From: Ophiobolus disseminans
Taxonomy: Eukaryota; Ascomycota; Dothideomycetes; Pleosporales; Phaeosphaeriaceae
Reading direction: 5' to 3'
Assembly (NCBI GenBank): GCA_010093685.1
Contig: MU006239.1
Span: forward strand, 487,193 to 551,192
DNA length: 64,000 nucleotides
Shown in pieces: positions 47,012 through 59,402 of this stretch. Below the pieces are notes generated by a model, which saw only the letters and a program-made list of their open reading frames with translations, ran no database searches and had not been told where the DNA came from. The position numbers and the translations under genes are program-made. The first letter of the stretch is position 1; every line of letters begins with the position of its first letter.

Positions 47012-49197
47012 CAATCTTGGTACTGCTTCCCGTTTAGACGATCTTAGGCAGGACCTCACCTGCATCGCTCCCTTCCCATATTGCGTCGAAACGATCGTCA
47101 CAGCACACGCTTCGTACACACGTGTGCCGGTGTTGAAGTCGAAGCCTATGCTATACATGCGGCAATGATGTTGAATGGCGGTGTTAAGAGAAGGGTACGG
47201 AGCTTGTCAGAGGCACGGGTTGTGATGACATCTGGATCTCGATGGAGGACTTCCAATGATGAAGCTCTGAGATGCCGCCATGAAGCGCGCGCCGAATCGC
47301 AACATCCCCGCTCACCCGCGCACGAATGCGCACACGGATGAGAAACATGGGCGGAGTAATAGGAGCGTCGATCACTTCGGAGCGGCAATCGCAGTTCCAG
47401 CACCTCATCCCTCTTCGCGAACTGCCTAAACCTCTTGTATCCGGTCGCGTCGTTCTTCGTCTTCCTCGCTATCACAATAGCCCCGCAGAGATTTCACCCA
47501 TCTTACCCCAGCTGGCATCATGTCGCCAGATGTCCCACGGACTCAATATATGTTGCTGAGCGCGCTCGTATGCGTCACGACAGAATTCTCCGACCATCAT
47601 GCAAGGCGACAGACCTTGTCCAGATCTACAAGCTTCAAGATCTACGACTTGATATCATGTGCAATATCCTAGCCGCCATCAAGGCGCATAGATCGAGGAA
47701 CACGGACGGAGTGGCTGCGAATGCATTGGGACATCACTCTGGGCTGCATCCAATCCGAGGGTGCGCTGCCTCATAAAGTTTTAAGCTCCACGCCGAGGGC
47801 GCAATGCAGCGAGGAAAGCAGATGTACTATGAAGGGCACCGAAGCTCGCTTATCGGAAGTATCGAAGCTAGCGGGGCGACCGACCTCGAAGAAGCTAATA
47901 ATGATAGTTCGAAACCGAGTCGCATATCGTGGGAGAAGCTTCAGTCGATGCGAGATCAAGCGCGGTACGCCGATCCACCCATATTTATACGCTGACGTGA
48001 ACTCTCACGGCCACCGGCGCTGCCCTTCCGGCTGAGCTTTCTCGTTAATCGACGACTGTATGCTTAGATCAGGCTGTCTCGTCTTGTCGTCAAGACTTGG
48101 TCCAAATCATCGCGAAATATCTCGAAGCAACAGTGAGTCCAGCTGCTCTATCCGCGAGATCTCATGGACCCAAGCTCAAGGTTTGCGACCGACCATGTGC
48201 AAGCCGAGTGTGGGATGAGAATTGCCATTCTGCGGCGTGACTTTGGCTCGTCGCCGGTGCTAACAAGGACCTCCTTCATAAAGTCAGCAAGTGAAGTGCA
48301 TGAGCATGTTTCTTCTGGCCTTGAGATGTTCTCTCATGCGCTTTCATGGAACCAACTTGACACGCAGTCCTAGCCAGGAGCAAAGAGGAGACGGACGCGC
48401 GAAATTGCATTGAGATACGGTTTTATAGCGAGTTCGATTGTGATGGTAAATAACCTATCGTCTGCTGCGAAATGCTACTCAAGGCGCTGGTTCGAAACTC
48501 ATTCACAATTGCCTGTTACTTTCTATGGTTTGTTCCGGTTGAGAAAGCGCGCTTCTATATGTATTCCGGGCATGAGCGTGGCAATTGATACCCAGGTCTA
48601 TGTTATGAGTCTCCGCCTCACAAGACGTATTGTTGGACCTGCGACGTGTGGAGCTCTCCCCGCGAACCACCTCGTGTGGTTATGGTAATGTTATTGATGG
48701 AGCTTTCGTATACGGCGTCACTTGACGTGCTGCTGTTTGGATGGCGATTGAGATGCTCGCTCGAGACGGAGAGTATTGGGAGCGGCAGATGATTTCTATA
48801 TTGTAGAGTATCTCTGGCCTTTAAAGATGTTGCTCTGATTAATCGTCACCTGCATGGCACTCAACATGAACAACGACCGACCGCGTGCAGATCTAATTAT
48901 CTTGAGATTTCCATCACGCACGAGCATCATCATCATCATGCCTAATTCAAAATTGTCAATGATTCAACACATGCGCTAATGGTACTTCAACCACTATCGT
49001 CCTTACTTTTGCATGCTCCAGCAAGCACAAGCACGCCAGGCCGGGTGCATTGGCCTAGAAGAGCACCGAGATGCCGCTTAAACACACACAAAAGTACAAA
49101 GTTCACACTCCAGCATCCACCCGCCTCCTTTAACACTTCCATTCGTGATATATGTTCTCAACGGTACTTCTTTTCGAAGAAAGAGCGCATTCATTGC
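47012..49197. other. intergenic or degenerate region, no intact gene
   Basis: The frame at 47804-47995 (63 aa, charged) and others near 47.5-48.0 kb look slightly coding-like but have no motif or consistent splice. CATCATCATCATCATG lies at 48926-48940. No gene is supported. Confidence 0.45.
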
Positions 49198-50652
49198 TCA
49201 GCAGACTTTACAACAGAAACCACCCAAACTCTCAACAATGCGCGTCATCTCCCCTTCTTCTAGGTAAACCAGTACCTCGTAATCTCTCTCGTAGCCTTCT
49301 CGTCTCGGTAGGATAATGATTCCGCCGTCGCCGCGCACATGGCCCGGTTTCCGAATGGCACTCGCTTTCGCAGCGCTTGTGCCGGGAATACACCACTCGC
49401 AGTCGGCGCCCAGGTATTGCCAGCTCGTGATAAAGAGATCAGGACCATTGTCTAGCGTGAAAGCAGGCGTGACGGTGGACGGGTCCGCCACGCTAGATAG
49501 GTAGTGGAGGCGATCAGTGAACCAATCGGAGGAAGAGGAGGACGAGAGTGTTGAGCTGAGCGCGAGAGCGACAGGGAGGACAACGTCTGCGGGATTCGCG
49601 GCGTCGATGATGGACGAGATGGGGAACTCGGTCGCGCAGTACAACGCCATGTTTCCAATGAAATCTTTCGCTAATGGTTCTTCGCATCGTGTCCGCATGT
49701 CCATAGCTACTCCAAGCGCGGTTAGAGTGTACCCGCGTTCGATGAGATTAGCGGTGCGTGCGCGGGTTATGTGTACCCACAAGAGTGCTGCGATGGTTAC
49801 GAAGATGGAGATGCGAACATCAGTTTGCGCCTGGAGCTCAGCCCGCAAGCCTGATACACAAGATTCAGGGAAGCTAAGGATTCCCACTACCACAGTATAA
49901 ACCCCCACGCGCAGCGGCGCAACTGCACGCTTCATGTTCACTGTCGTTAGTTCAGGACAATGCAGGAGGTCAGTAAAGTTAGTGAGGTTAGAAGTATGGG
50001 CTACGACATCAAGAGCGACACGCAAATCCGAGACATCAATAGATTCCGCATTGAACACATGCAAAGCGCTTCTATTCTCATCCTGTCTCCTAACGTGCCC
50101 GCTCCATATGTCATATATGCGGCCCACCGCCGTTCCATCCACCACGGTGTGATGCATGTACACGCTCAGCACCAGTCCTCCCGGTATGGATGTAGCCTGC
50201 GCGCTCATGAATGGGATGCAATGGCCGTTGCTTGCAAGAGCGCTTGTCGCTGCGTACGGATGGTCGAGGCCGGGGAGGTTGCGCAATGCTTGGGGGCAGA
50301 AGGTGCGCGGTGGGAGCATTGAGAGGGGGAAGCCTTGGGCTTCCATAGTCGCGTATGCAAAGGCTGGGTCTGTCGCGAACGTGTGGTCAACAGTCAGCAT
50401 AGTGGCGCCGTGATCTGGCTGTATATCGGTTGGGTATGATGCTTGCATAGATCCAGTACTTTCGTCCGCTTTGAGTGTGCCAGCAAGAAATGGCAGTTGT
50501 TGGATTGTTAGTGAAAGACCGGCGCGAAGGGCACGTAATGCTAACTCTCCAAACTCGGGGTTGGGAAATGGGAAGATGTGCAGGTGCTGTATGTATCTGC
50601 GTCCGATGGTCTGATCGATGATACTGAGGTACAGCTCCGTGGTTGTGGTCAT
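49198..50652 (-). CDS. BAHD-like acyltransferase (fungal Transferase family), intronless
   Basis: 484 aa from the ATG at 50652; the frame extends seven codons upstream only through a TTG. The active-site motif HHxxxD is HHTVVDGTA (H167, H168, D172). The C-terminal structural motif is diverged: GADCEWCIPG stands where family members have DFGWG-like sequence. The two-lobed pattern and length match fungal members of the trichothecene 3-O-acetyltransferase-like group, which move an acyl group from acyl-CoA to an alcohol or amine. A stretch of seven Ser near residue 390 is a local oddity. It stands alone, 34 kb from the left-arm cluster, so no pathway can be assigned. Confidence 0.88.
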   Translation of the reverse strand: MTTTTELYLSIIDQTIGRRYIQHLHIFPFPNPEFGELALRALRAGLSLTIQQLPFLAGTLKADESTGSMQASYPTDIQPDHGATMLTVDHTFATDPAFAYATMEAQGFPLSMLPPRTFCPQALRNLPGLDHPYAATSALASNGHCIPFMSAQATSIPGGLVLSVYMHHTVVDGTAVGRIYDIWSGHVRRQDENRSALHVFNAESIDVSDLRVALDVVAHTSNLTNFTDLLHCPELTTVNMKRAVAPLRVGVYTVVVGILSFPESCVSGLRAELQAQTDVRISIFVTIAALLWVHITRARTANLIERGYTLTALGVAMDMRTRCEEPLAKDFIGNMALYCATEFPISSIIDAANPADVVLPVALALSSTLSSSSSSDWFTDRLHYLSSVADPSTVTPAFTLDNGPDLFITSWQYLGADCEWCIPGTSAAKASAIRKPGHVRGDGGIIILPRREGYERDYEVLVYLEEGEMTRIVESLGGFCCKVC

Positions 50653-52840
50653 TTTGTCGCACGTCGTTGACAAGATCTCGATTCGGGCTGTTCAACGTTA
50701 TCTTCGAATGTGCGTCGTCGTCGACATCATGGTGATAATGGATGCCTAAAGTGTGGTCAGCGCTACGCCACATGAGGTTCCGGTGAGCAATTGCGACGCG
50801 TTAAGCGAAGCTATCTTGAATTTCAGGATAATTGCGACAGGCTTTCCAAGAGGAGGGTTACTGGAAGTCACCGGTGGACTTGGGTGGCTTTTGGGAGGTC
50901 ATCTTTGAGTCCGATCATGACCATCTGATCAACCTCTTCACGCCCCACACGTCTTGCCCGGAGCGCACCTGAGATGTATTGAGACGCGATGAGGATATCT
51001 CTTCGTCATGGAGAGTCGCGCACGGGGTTTGAGTCGTACGCTCGGCTGAATCACAACCCAAGCAGGTCCATCCACACACCGCGATGACGTTTCTTCCAAT
51101 AAGAAAGTGATGGACGGAGGGAGAATGTCTTTTCGCGCACATGATCCGGGCCTAGACCTCGGAGTGCTGGAGAAACCCCAGTGGATTGATGATGATGCGG
51201 CGATGGAGACTCCAAGTGAAATTGCGCTTCATGCGAAGCTTGATGACGTTTGACGAAGTTGGGAAAGGTGCGCAATCGCAGCATGGTTCAATGATTGCCA
51301 CGATGCGGCCAGGAACCGCTTTGTGTCATTGTTGAGTGTACATCCTGTTCTTTTCGTTCGTCGTTGCCTCGTCTCCTTGTGTGTCTTGAAACTCTTACCA
51401 AGCAATCGAGGATGCCGAAAATTGCACCCTCTACAGACCAAGCATGATTTTCTATCGCCAGACTCCAGCAAGCTATCGCAATGCCGGACAGGGGTGTAAA
51501 CAGATCTCGAGAGAAGCCCGAGTCAAACCGTGCCTTTGCGCCTGAGCCCACGATATGCTGGTACTCGCATGAGCGACGATGGGTTTGGCGTGATTCGTAA
51601 AGTCGACGAATGTACTGCATTCCTCGGGAGACATATGCTTAGAACTTCCAGAGATGCTGAGATTCCCGTCGCAAGATAGAAGGTACTGGCGGTTGCGGAT
51701 GCGACGTGATACGTGACGTGGTTTCCGGCCGGTACTGGAAGTCGCACACTGAGACTGTCATCATGAAGAAGAGCCGCCGCTCCTTGTAGGTACTAAAAGG
51801 TTTATTAGGTTGTTCATCAAATCCCTAACGTGCAGTTCTGCCATCGTGGCTTGAGGTCGACCAAATCCATGTTCTTGCGTTCCCGATGATTTGAAAAGTG
51901 GGTGAAGTCCGCTTTCCAACCCTTCCAAAAGCGAGCGCGCCCATTTTCCAAATCTCTACACCCTTCTCGCGCCATCGAAGATCGAACGCGCAAAAGACTC
52001 TGGTTCTGTGCTCACACCAAGTGATGGGGTTGAAGAAGCAAATGTGGTCCTGCGTACCCGATGTTTTAGAAAGTGGGTGAAGTCCATTTTCCGAACCTTC
52101 CAAAACCGAGCGCGCCCACTTTCCGCCTCGCGCCGTCGAAACACTATACCAGCAAAGTGTCATACTAGTGCGAAGACACCTGCTGGCGAGCACATTGATT
52201 GCCACTTAATTGATATAGTTCATGGTCGTCTAGAGAGCCTCCCGAGGTCCCTGAAGCTGCACTCGTGCTGCGCCGTCCTTTCGAAATAGCAGTGCGTACG
52301 GTGCGCACGCGCTTTTTCTTTCAACAGCCGTACCTTGAAACGTGCTCCCGTCGCTCAGATCGAGCAGCTGCGGCTTGTGATGGACTGAGAGGGAAGAGTG
52401 GGCGAACTGAGTAATGGATTGTGAGGCTACGAGGCTCAAAGGGAAGAGCAGAATGACGCTAGTCCAACCTGAGTGGAGCTAAGCCCTCACTGGCTTGGCA
52501 CCTGCGAACAGCTTGTTTGCGACTTCCGTATTGTAACGGTCTAGGCCTTGTCCAGAACTACTCTACCGTAGTATGAGTTGGGATAGCTTATGTACGGCGG
52601 TCTATACCGGTACGGTATATGTAGCTCACCCCACCTCAGATAGCGAATGCAGCATAGTACTCCCCCTCTCCACGCACCGTCACAAAGTTGAGCAGTTGTC
52701 AAAGTTTGGTGTTCAGGTGGATGGTCACGCCGGGCGGATGGTTACGCCGGGAACCTCGGTACAGGACCGTTGAGGTGCGTTTTAGTAGGGTCTTGGCAGA
52801 GTGATCAGCTCGCCGTGAGGTACGTAATATTTATGCTTTG
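50653..52840. other. intergenic region with a duplicated repeat
   Basis: About 2.2 kb without a supported gene, between the acyltransferase and DUF3176 genes. It contains the duplicated unit at 51871-52140. Confidence 0.5.
51871..52140. repeat. direct duplication of a roughly 105-bp unit, 172 bp apart
   Basis: Unit 1 (about 51871-51980) and unit 2 (about 52043-52140) share CCCGATG, AAAGTGGGTGAAGTCC, CCTTCCAAAA, GAGCGCGCCCA, TTTTCC/CTTTCCG and CTCGCGCC-TCGAA in the same order. The GCGCGCCCACTTTCCG core is the half-unit of the 39205 palindrome, so this belongs to the same dispersed family. Confidence 0.7.
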
Positions 52841-55093
52841 CTACTTCTCCCTATTCGCAATGATCTCCTCTTCAACTCTTAATAACCAAGCCCCCTGCTC
52901 TTTAACTAGCCTTATCCTCTTACTCTCCGCCCCACTCTCAATATCGCTCTTCCTCCCCCTTCTACTACCTCTCCCTAACCCCGCAGCCCAAATAGGCGCC
53001 ACAGCACTACTCTTCCAAGCACCTACAAACACGCCTTTACGTAAGCTCTGCCACAGTGTCGCAAGGAAGAATGTTACTCCAAAGAACACTATGAAAACGG
53101 GTAGTGTGATCCAAGGCCATTGCACACCTACGCATGTCTGATTTACCAGGACTTGTCCTTGCGCCCAATTATCTGGTGCGTGTTCACCACGTTGTCGCAT
53201 CATAGCCGTCATGAAGGAGGTTAGTTGCGCAAAGTATGCATCGGTAGTCGCAAGTGTAGCTTTTCCGGCGCGGTAGATGGCTTTGTATTGCTGTGGGCCG
53301 CGGGTGGAGAACTTGAGTGCGGGTCAGTGACCTGCGTGATAATTGGGGAGGATGGTGGCGAGGATAGTGGCGACTTACAGTATTCATTATTCCGTTCTTG
53401 ACGTAAGGTGCTGTGTCTGAAGGGTCGAACATCCAGGATAGGTACTGGTTGATACCCAGACTGATCTCATAGCCAAGACTAAAGACACAATCGGACGGGT
53501 AGTATGATGGTGGTACATTGAGCTGCTTCTCGCTTCGGCCGGCGTAGAGGGTATATCTTTCAGAGTTGACCGCGACAGACTCAGATGATGTGGGGTTCGT
53601 ACTAGGGTTGCATTGAGCCCATGCGCCATTTCGGAGCACGCGGTCGGTCGCCAAAGACCACGTCAGGTTGACGGAAGTTGTGACTTCGAGAGCCGTTTCA
53701 TTCGTTCTGCGGAGCGAGGATGTACTGAGGATCTTTTCTTCGAGTTTCGAGTTCACAATCTTCGCACCCATGGTTTTGATGCAGGGATATATTGCACAGC
53801 GGAAGGCCCAAGGATACTTAGGGCAGTTTTCGCTGCTCTCAACATCGCAGTCATTATTCACGTTGAGCATGATGCCATCAACCGTGATGAGGTCGTCAAA
53901 GTCGGCTCGCATAGCCAGTGTCTTGCGACTCCAGTACATGGCATTGGAATTGTTGTCTGCTTCATGGGGTAAAGCGTTTTCGCCGACATAGGCAGGCCGT
54001 CTGCCAAAGTTCCAATCATCGCCCACATTCCAGTTCGCAAGTGACCAGCCCTGGGATGTATCTGTGTTGTTGACTTGAATGTGATTCGCAATGTCCCAGC
54101 ATTGATGGCATAGCCCTAAAGTCTGGAACATTTCACCAGCATCGGTAGCCGGAAAGGTACAATTGCCAGTTTGACACTCGAAAGAGATGAGTTCTGTATA
54201 ATTCATTGGGGGATCTGGCATCGCGCCAACCATGATAGACGTGGCCAACGTGGTGTTCAGCTCAGCATTTCCGATGCCTCGAGGGATGGCGTCCCGCGTG
54301 TAGTTGTTCGCGCGAGGCAATTTGGCGGATTCAGTACGAGAAGCCGGAAAGCAGGAGTAGTACCAGATAATTTGCTGCGAGAATGGATCGATGGCGAGAG
54401 CGACGATGCTGAGGACAGCACCGAAAGTGGCCAAGTAACTGCATGTGGGTGAGCTGAGGTGTAATTCGTGTGGAGCATGGACCTACTGGGGACGAAGGCG
54501 AAGAAGCAATAGGAACGAACCCCACGGGCCTCTGCTCGCGCTGTCGAATCTGTCCAGGTCAAGCATGGGTTGTGGGTCTCTAAACCAGAGCCATTTGAGC
54601 TGGCACAAGCCTAATGGTCTTAGTACTCTGACGATGCTTCGCATGTGCACAAAGAATGTCAGTGCGTACCTTCTGCGATGAGCAGCATGATGGCCGCCTT
54701 CATCACGGCCGTGAATATGGAGACCCAGGCGTTGATTGACAATGGACCCTGTTCCGACAGGGGAGAATCTTGGGTGCTGGCCAAGATGGCGATGACTGCT
54801 ATCAAACAAGCCACTGCGAGGAAACAACCTAGGATCTCCCAGATCCAGCGGTCCTCGCAACGGACTGTGAAGCGCGACAACGAAGCCCATGCTTGTGAAA
54901 ACCCGTCGCGAAGCACCGAACGCTTGGCGGGACTTTTTGTGAGGTTTACTTGCGGTGTTTTGGTGGTGTCTGCATCCACGTCTTCGACCTTGGTGATGGT
55001 GGGCGACTTCTGGCAGGAGACCCGAGCAGGGGTGTGGGGGTTATCAATTGTGTCTGCCTCGATCGCAACATCCACTTTTGGCTGCGCAGACAT
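52841..55093 (-). CDS. DUF3176 multi-pass membrane protein, four exons
   Basis: Exons 54670-55093, 54487-54610, 53379-54438 and 52841-53311 join in phase (introns 59, 48 and 67 bp) to give 692 aa. The start MSAQPKVDVA at 55093 is chosen. The DUF3176 hallmarks are present: DRWIWEILGCFLAVACLIAV (TM1), INAWVSIFTAVMKAAIMLLI (TM2), then LCQLKWLWF, MLDLDRFDSASRGPWGS restored by the first splice, then YLATFGAVLSIVALAIDPF (TM3). A large Cys- and Asn-rich region with many N-glycosylation sequons follows and is presumably extracytoplasmic. A final membrane helix WITLPVFIVFFGVTFFLATLW precedes a basic tail. The last intron's acceptor (AAG) is less certain than the rest. The family is widespread in ascomycetes and uncharacterised. 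Confidence 0.87.
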
Positions 55094-56449
55094 CTTTGAA
55101 AGTCGAAGATTCAAAGTAAGAACAATTTACAATTCCAACGAGGAATCTCATTAAACTGAGGAAAGACAACTGCCTCCAAACATCTACATTTCAATTGCTC
55201 CTATGAGGCTGAAAATTTGCTTTCTGTGCAGTTTGTTGGATAAATGCCGCGAAGTCAATATCGACATTCCTTGAACATGCCAGATGACATGCTCTCTTAT
55301 CTGCTTCGTAACCTGCACTGCTCACCCAACCTGCACTGCTTATCCGAAGGCACACTCCTCATACTCCTCGTATCCCTATCAAGCAACGATCTGCCAATTG
55401 GGGGCAATCTAGTGGGTCAACGCCTACGTGCGGCACCTCCTGTTCACTGGATCCGGAACCTTGCAGAAGCCACATGAGAGTGTCAACTCAAAAGCGGGGC
55501 AACATAGCTAAGGTCTTCGAACGTTGTTCTAACGTTTTCCGCCTAGTATCTGTAAAGGTGAGGCTGCTGCCTATTGACTGGTCGCCCTGCTAGCTACAAC
55601 ACGGCTGAACCTAGTAGATGGGCTGGCAGCGGCTATTCCCTGCAGCATCTAGACCCCGCCGAAAGCCACGAAAGCAGAGAAAACTAAGAGGAAGTATTTG
55701 CCTAACCTAAGAGGAAATGTTTGCCTCACCTAATTAGGACAAAATGGTTGCCCTAACCGATACGATCCCACGGGGAAACCCTTCCCTAACAAGCAACAAC
55801 GGCCTCTTTGCAACAAACTTTGCATACAGAAAACGTGCGTCTACCTGAGCGCAATCCTATCCTACCATTGTAGGCGAATTGCCTCACTGCTGGTGGTGCC
55901 CTGTTGTCAGACAATGGATTTCCACCCGGACTTGCCTGCCTCGCCTGCCTCGCCCGCTGCCCGCAGTGCGCAACGCTATCCAATGCCAACAGCAACTGCA
56001 GCGACTGCAGCGACTGCAGAAAATGCAGCAAATGCAGCGACTGCAACAACAAAACATAAACCTGAACTTTCCCTTGGCTCGGCTTGAGTGAAAAGACAAT
56101 GTGGGTAACTTGGCTTGCAAATGCTTGTGTTTTTCAACATTTAGCTTGGATTCGGCGGCTTGGTTGTTTGATGTACAATAGATTTGATGGAAGATGAATG
56201 TGGTGATCGAACTGATGTATTGGTGTAGCTATGGAAAGTGCTATATGAGGGAGCTGAAAAACGCTAGGCCTAGAGTGGACGCGCTAACCGCGCCCACCTC
56301 GAACACACGGTTACACACCCCCTCTGCGAGTGAATGCTATATACACGTGATGCTCTAGGATGCACCACACCCCCTATTCTAGCAGTAAAAAAAGGCAACG
56401 CTGTATCGTGACAGACTGACAGTAATGTCATGACCAACTACTGTAGAGC
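55094..56449. other. intergenic region with small repeats and an LTR-like end
   Basis: A 23-bp imperfect tandem repeat TAAGAGGAAGTATTTGCCT lies at 55685-55730, and a CTGCAG-type low-complexity tract (poly-Gln when translated) at about 55985-56050. From about 56150 to 56390, on the minus strand, sequence with GGGGGTGTGGTGCATCC and GTGTATATAGCATTC looks like a copia LTR following the pol relic. No host gene seen. Confidence 0.5.
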
Positions 56450-56608
56450 TTAAGGCCTAGGCGACAGCTTAGGCTTGCAGAGGCCAACCTAGTGCAGGAA
56501 ACGGTTGTAGACGACGTCTTCGAGAGGCTTAGTAAGACCTTCTGCAGCTATATTTTTCGTAATAACGTGCTAGAGTTCTAGATAACTATTATATACTCTA
56601 TCCTTAAT
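56450..56608 (-). mobile_element. relic of copia pol (RNase H C-terminus)
   Basis: On the minus strand the frame ending at the TAA at 56450-56452 reads HVITKNIAAEGLTKPLEDVV followed by YNRFLH and VGLCKPKL, the conserved end of Ty1/copia polyproteins (consensus ADGLTKPL). Two in-frame TAG codons stand where Gln is expected (EL-stop-HV, LH-stop-VGL), consistent with RIP. The LTR-like sequence directly downstream supports a truncated, decayed element. Confidence 0.75.
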
Positions 56609-57644
56609 GTAGTAGTACAGTCACGTGTCAAACGTTTCCGCCGCGCTAGCAACTAGCTTCCATTGTCAGCATCTATACCTACTCAGGCCTGCCGAGCGAT
56701 TTCAAGCCGCCATCTCTTTCTCTGGACCTTTTACAATGGAAAGACTGGCGAACAACCTAAGGTGCGAGATTCGAGAACGGCGGAGCTGAAGTGGGGACCT
56801 ATAGCTAGAAATTTGGTAGACTCTGGCTTGTCCTCATCCTGAAGGGTATCGCATGAGCGCATCGATTCATACCGGCAGAAGAGAGATACGTTGACAGAGC
56901 TATAACGCATGTGCAAAGAGACCACCTTCGCCAGAGCTCCATCCAGATGTCACCCACTGCTAGTGGTTCTTGAACTTCGGCTTTCTCCCCCAGCCTCATT
57001 CTCAGCCTCAATTTCCAGCCTTATCCTCAAGCAGCCTTCTTTTTTGGCTGTATGACATACAATTCGCATGCTTCCATCTCGTTCGTGAGTTTGCACTTGA
57101 CAGCTTGTACGACCGCGCGGACCGACAGCAGAGTTGTAATGTGTGCTAATTTACTACAACTTTGAGTGGGATGCTAGATCGGAACGTGGGGCAGGGCGAT
57201 AGAGGCGCGAGGGCCATGATGGCTAGAATCGTGGCTATTTACAGGCTTACGCATGCCAAAGACTGCGACTGCAATGCGATCAATTTCAGATTCACCGTGT
57301 TGTCGTTGACGTTGAGTTAGCGCCGGCATCCCTTTGTGCTTCAAGAACAGCCGAGGCCGGCGTCGTGCGTGACCGTGCCCTAGGCCACACGTGGCCAATC
57401 CAGCCACGGGCCCCGACTGCCAAGAGTCAGTTGGCCAGTCTCAGGCTGGAGCTTTTTTCTACTTCAGTGAAATCAGGCCAGAGGCTCCTGCTTGACTGAC
57501 TGTTAGTAGAGTGTTGACGCGGCATGAGAATTCGACCGAAGGGCCGTGCACCGATGGTGGTATCGGTATCCGTTACTTGGCCAACGCCATCGACTTGTTG
57601 AACATGTTCTCCGCAGGCAAGACTCATCTCGTCACAACATTACC
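56609..57644. other. intergenic region upstream of the HNH gene
   Basis: About 1 kb without a supported gene; the right half is probably the promoter of the HNH gene. Confidence 0.45.
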
Positions 57645-59039
57645 ATGGTCCAGCTGCGCGCACCTACTCGGCCGCCCTCACCTCCTCAATACAGGCAGGT
57701 TCAAATTCTTTTTCGCCATCCTGGTTACGATGACGACAACAACGTCCTCTTCAAGCTGCAGGCATCGGACATCGACGACCATGGGCAGCCGGGCCTCTTT
57801 GCTCAATTTGCAATTGATGCTTGTGCCATAATTGCAGGAGACTATGCCTGCGGGCGAGGTCGGTTGTCGTTATCGCGCGATGGCAGCGTCTCGATCGACC
57901 CCACCAGCACGCTGCGCGAACGTAGCTACTATTTTCACCTCGATGCTGCTGACGATGACCCGTATCCCATCGTACCGAACTTCCGCCAGTGGAAATACCC
58001 GCACGATCGCCTTCCTCCTCACTGGCAACAACTCAGTCCCGACACAAACCCTACCTCGTCGAGCGTCACCCTCGCACCCTCCAACTTGACGACCGCCCTA
58101 CTCTTGCGCGATGGCTCATGTCGCCTCAGCGGATGCCGCGAGCAGCTGCAGGTTGCGCACGTCGTGCCTCAGTCGGAGCTCGATTGGTGGAAGGAAAACG
58201 ACATGTCGCGATACAACACGGGCTCAACAGCCACGCTTGATGACACGGCCAACGCGCTTCTCTTGCGCGCCGATTTACACATCGCTTTCGACAAGCCTCG
58301 CGTTGCTTTGGTACCCAAGCCGGCCGCCGATGACAGTATGCGACTTGTTGCGCATCTGCTTGAATACTCGCCTGAGATCGGGCATCTCTATCACAATCGC
58401 GAGCTGCACCCCACCGCAGTCGGCGTGGATATGCTGTACGCACGCTTCGCATGGTCTGTCTTCACGCTGCTCGATGCGTTCCTCGAGTGTAAGATTGATC
58501 GACGTCTCACCTTACGTGCTTCAGATGTACGTCTAGCCGATGCGCGGGGCTTCGTCACTCCAGCCAATTGCGAGCTTTTCTCGAGTACTGCAGCAAGGAG
58601 ACGCTCGCAGAGTCCGAAAAAGCGCAAGCCAAACCATGACACTGTGCTTGAGGCCCAGCAAAGCGCGGAGCCTCCCACCAGTACGAACCTGAAGCGGAAG
58701 TCTATTGCAGAAGCAGAAGGCTTACCCTCGAAAGTCATTGCAGTAAAGCGTGCCCGCCAAGTTCGACCTCCTTCCGCCTCTGTTTCCGATAACGCATCGG
58801 CTCTGACGCCCACACATCTGCCTACAGACACGTCCGTCTTGACGTTGGACTCCGAGTCATTACCAGTCCAGTCGCTGGCACAAACATGGCTCGAACTTGA
58901 ACGCCGGCGTTCAGACCCTCATGGCATATGGAACAAAGAGCAAAACTGGGCTCAATGCGTCTGGGACGGCGGAACGCTGACAAGTGACGATGCGGCGCAA
59001 TGGTTGGAAGCCGTCGGGATGGAGATCAGGGATGTGTGA
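57645..59039 (+). CDS. HNH nuclease domain protein (HNH_2 type), intronless
   Basis: 464 aa from the ATG at 57645 (CATTACCATGG context); the frame is open upstream, but family members begin with a short segment before RQVQILFRHPG. The HNH core is CRLSGC (C159, C164), QVAHVVPQSE with H172, and NALLLRADLHIAFDK with N203 and H212, so the metal-binding and catalytic residues appear intact. The C-terminal third has a basic nuclear-localisation-like segment (RRSQSPKKRKPNH) and a Ser/Pro-rich linker. Many fungal genomes carry families of such genes with unknown targets; DNA cleavage is likely by family, but the biological role is unknown. It sits 360 bp from a pogo transposon yet shows no damage. 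Confidence 0.85.
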   Translation: MVQLRAPTRPPSPPQYRQVQILFRHPGYDDDNNVLFKLQASDIDDHGQPGLFAQFAIDACAIIAGDYACGRGRLSLSRDGSVSIDPTSTLRERSYYFHLDAADDDPYPIVPNFRQWKYPHDRLPPHWQQLSPDTNPTSSSVTLAPSNLTTALLLRDGSCRLSGCREQLQVAHVVPQSELDWWKENDMSRYNTGSTATLDDTANALLLRADLHIAFDKPRVALVPKPAADDSMRLVAHLLEYSPEIGHLYHNRELHPTAVGVDMLYARFAWSVFTLLDAFLECKIDRRLTLRASDVRLADARGFVTPANCELFSSTAARRRSQSPKKRKPNHDTVLEAQQSAEPPTSTNLKRKSIAEAEGLPSKVIAVKRARQVRPPSASVSDNASALTPTHLPTDTSVLTLDSESLPVQSLAQTWLELERRRSDPHGIWNKEQNWAQCVWDGGTLTSDDAAQWLEAVGMEIRDV

Positions 59040-59402
59040 CCCCGCACTCATGGCTCCTACAGAAATTGTGGTGTTCTCAGACTGAGCCGGGATAAATGGA
59101 TGCGTGATGCGGTGTCCCTTCATGTAAATATTTCTGCATTTTTGTGTTACATTGTTATGATACCCCAAGCAGCATCTACCAGGAGACATGTGAACACTCG
59201 GTAGTGCTTGAGAGTGTGCCGCTGCTTCATCCCACAATTGTGTCGCGTTTTAGTCATTATCCCAGGTGTTCTCCTCGCACAAAGCGTCCATCTCATTGTC
59301 TGTTACAAACCCCTTTGCAGCCTGGATTTGACGAAAAATGGGTAGAATAGATTAAGAACATGGCACATCATCAGCAAAACCATTTAACGGTCGAAGTCGA
59401 TA

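Noticed and set aside
46403..47158. 251-codon minus-strand frame
   Set aside because: It is Arg/Pro-rich and antisense to the more protein-like plus-strand fragment 46620-47011.
55893..56120. Gln-rich frames that could be a polyglutamine protein
   Set aside because: They come from a CTGCAG low-complexity tract readable on either strand, with no surrounding gene structure.
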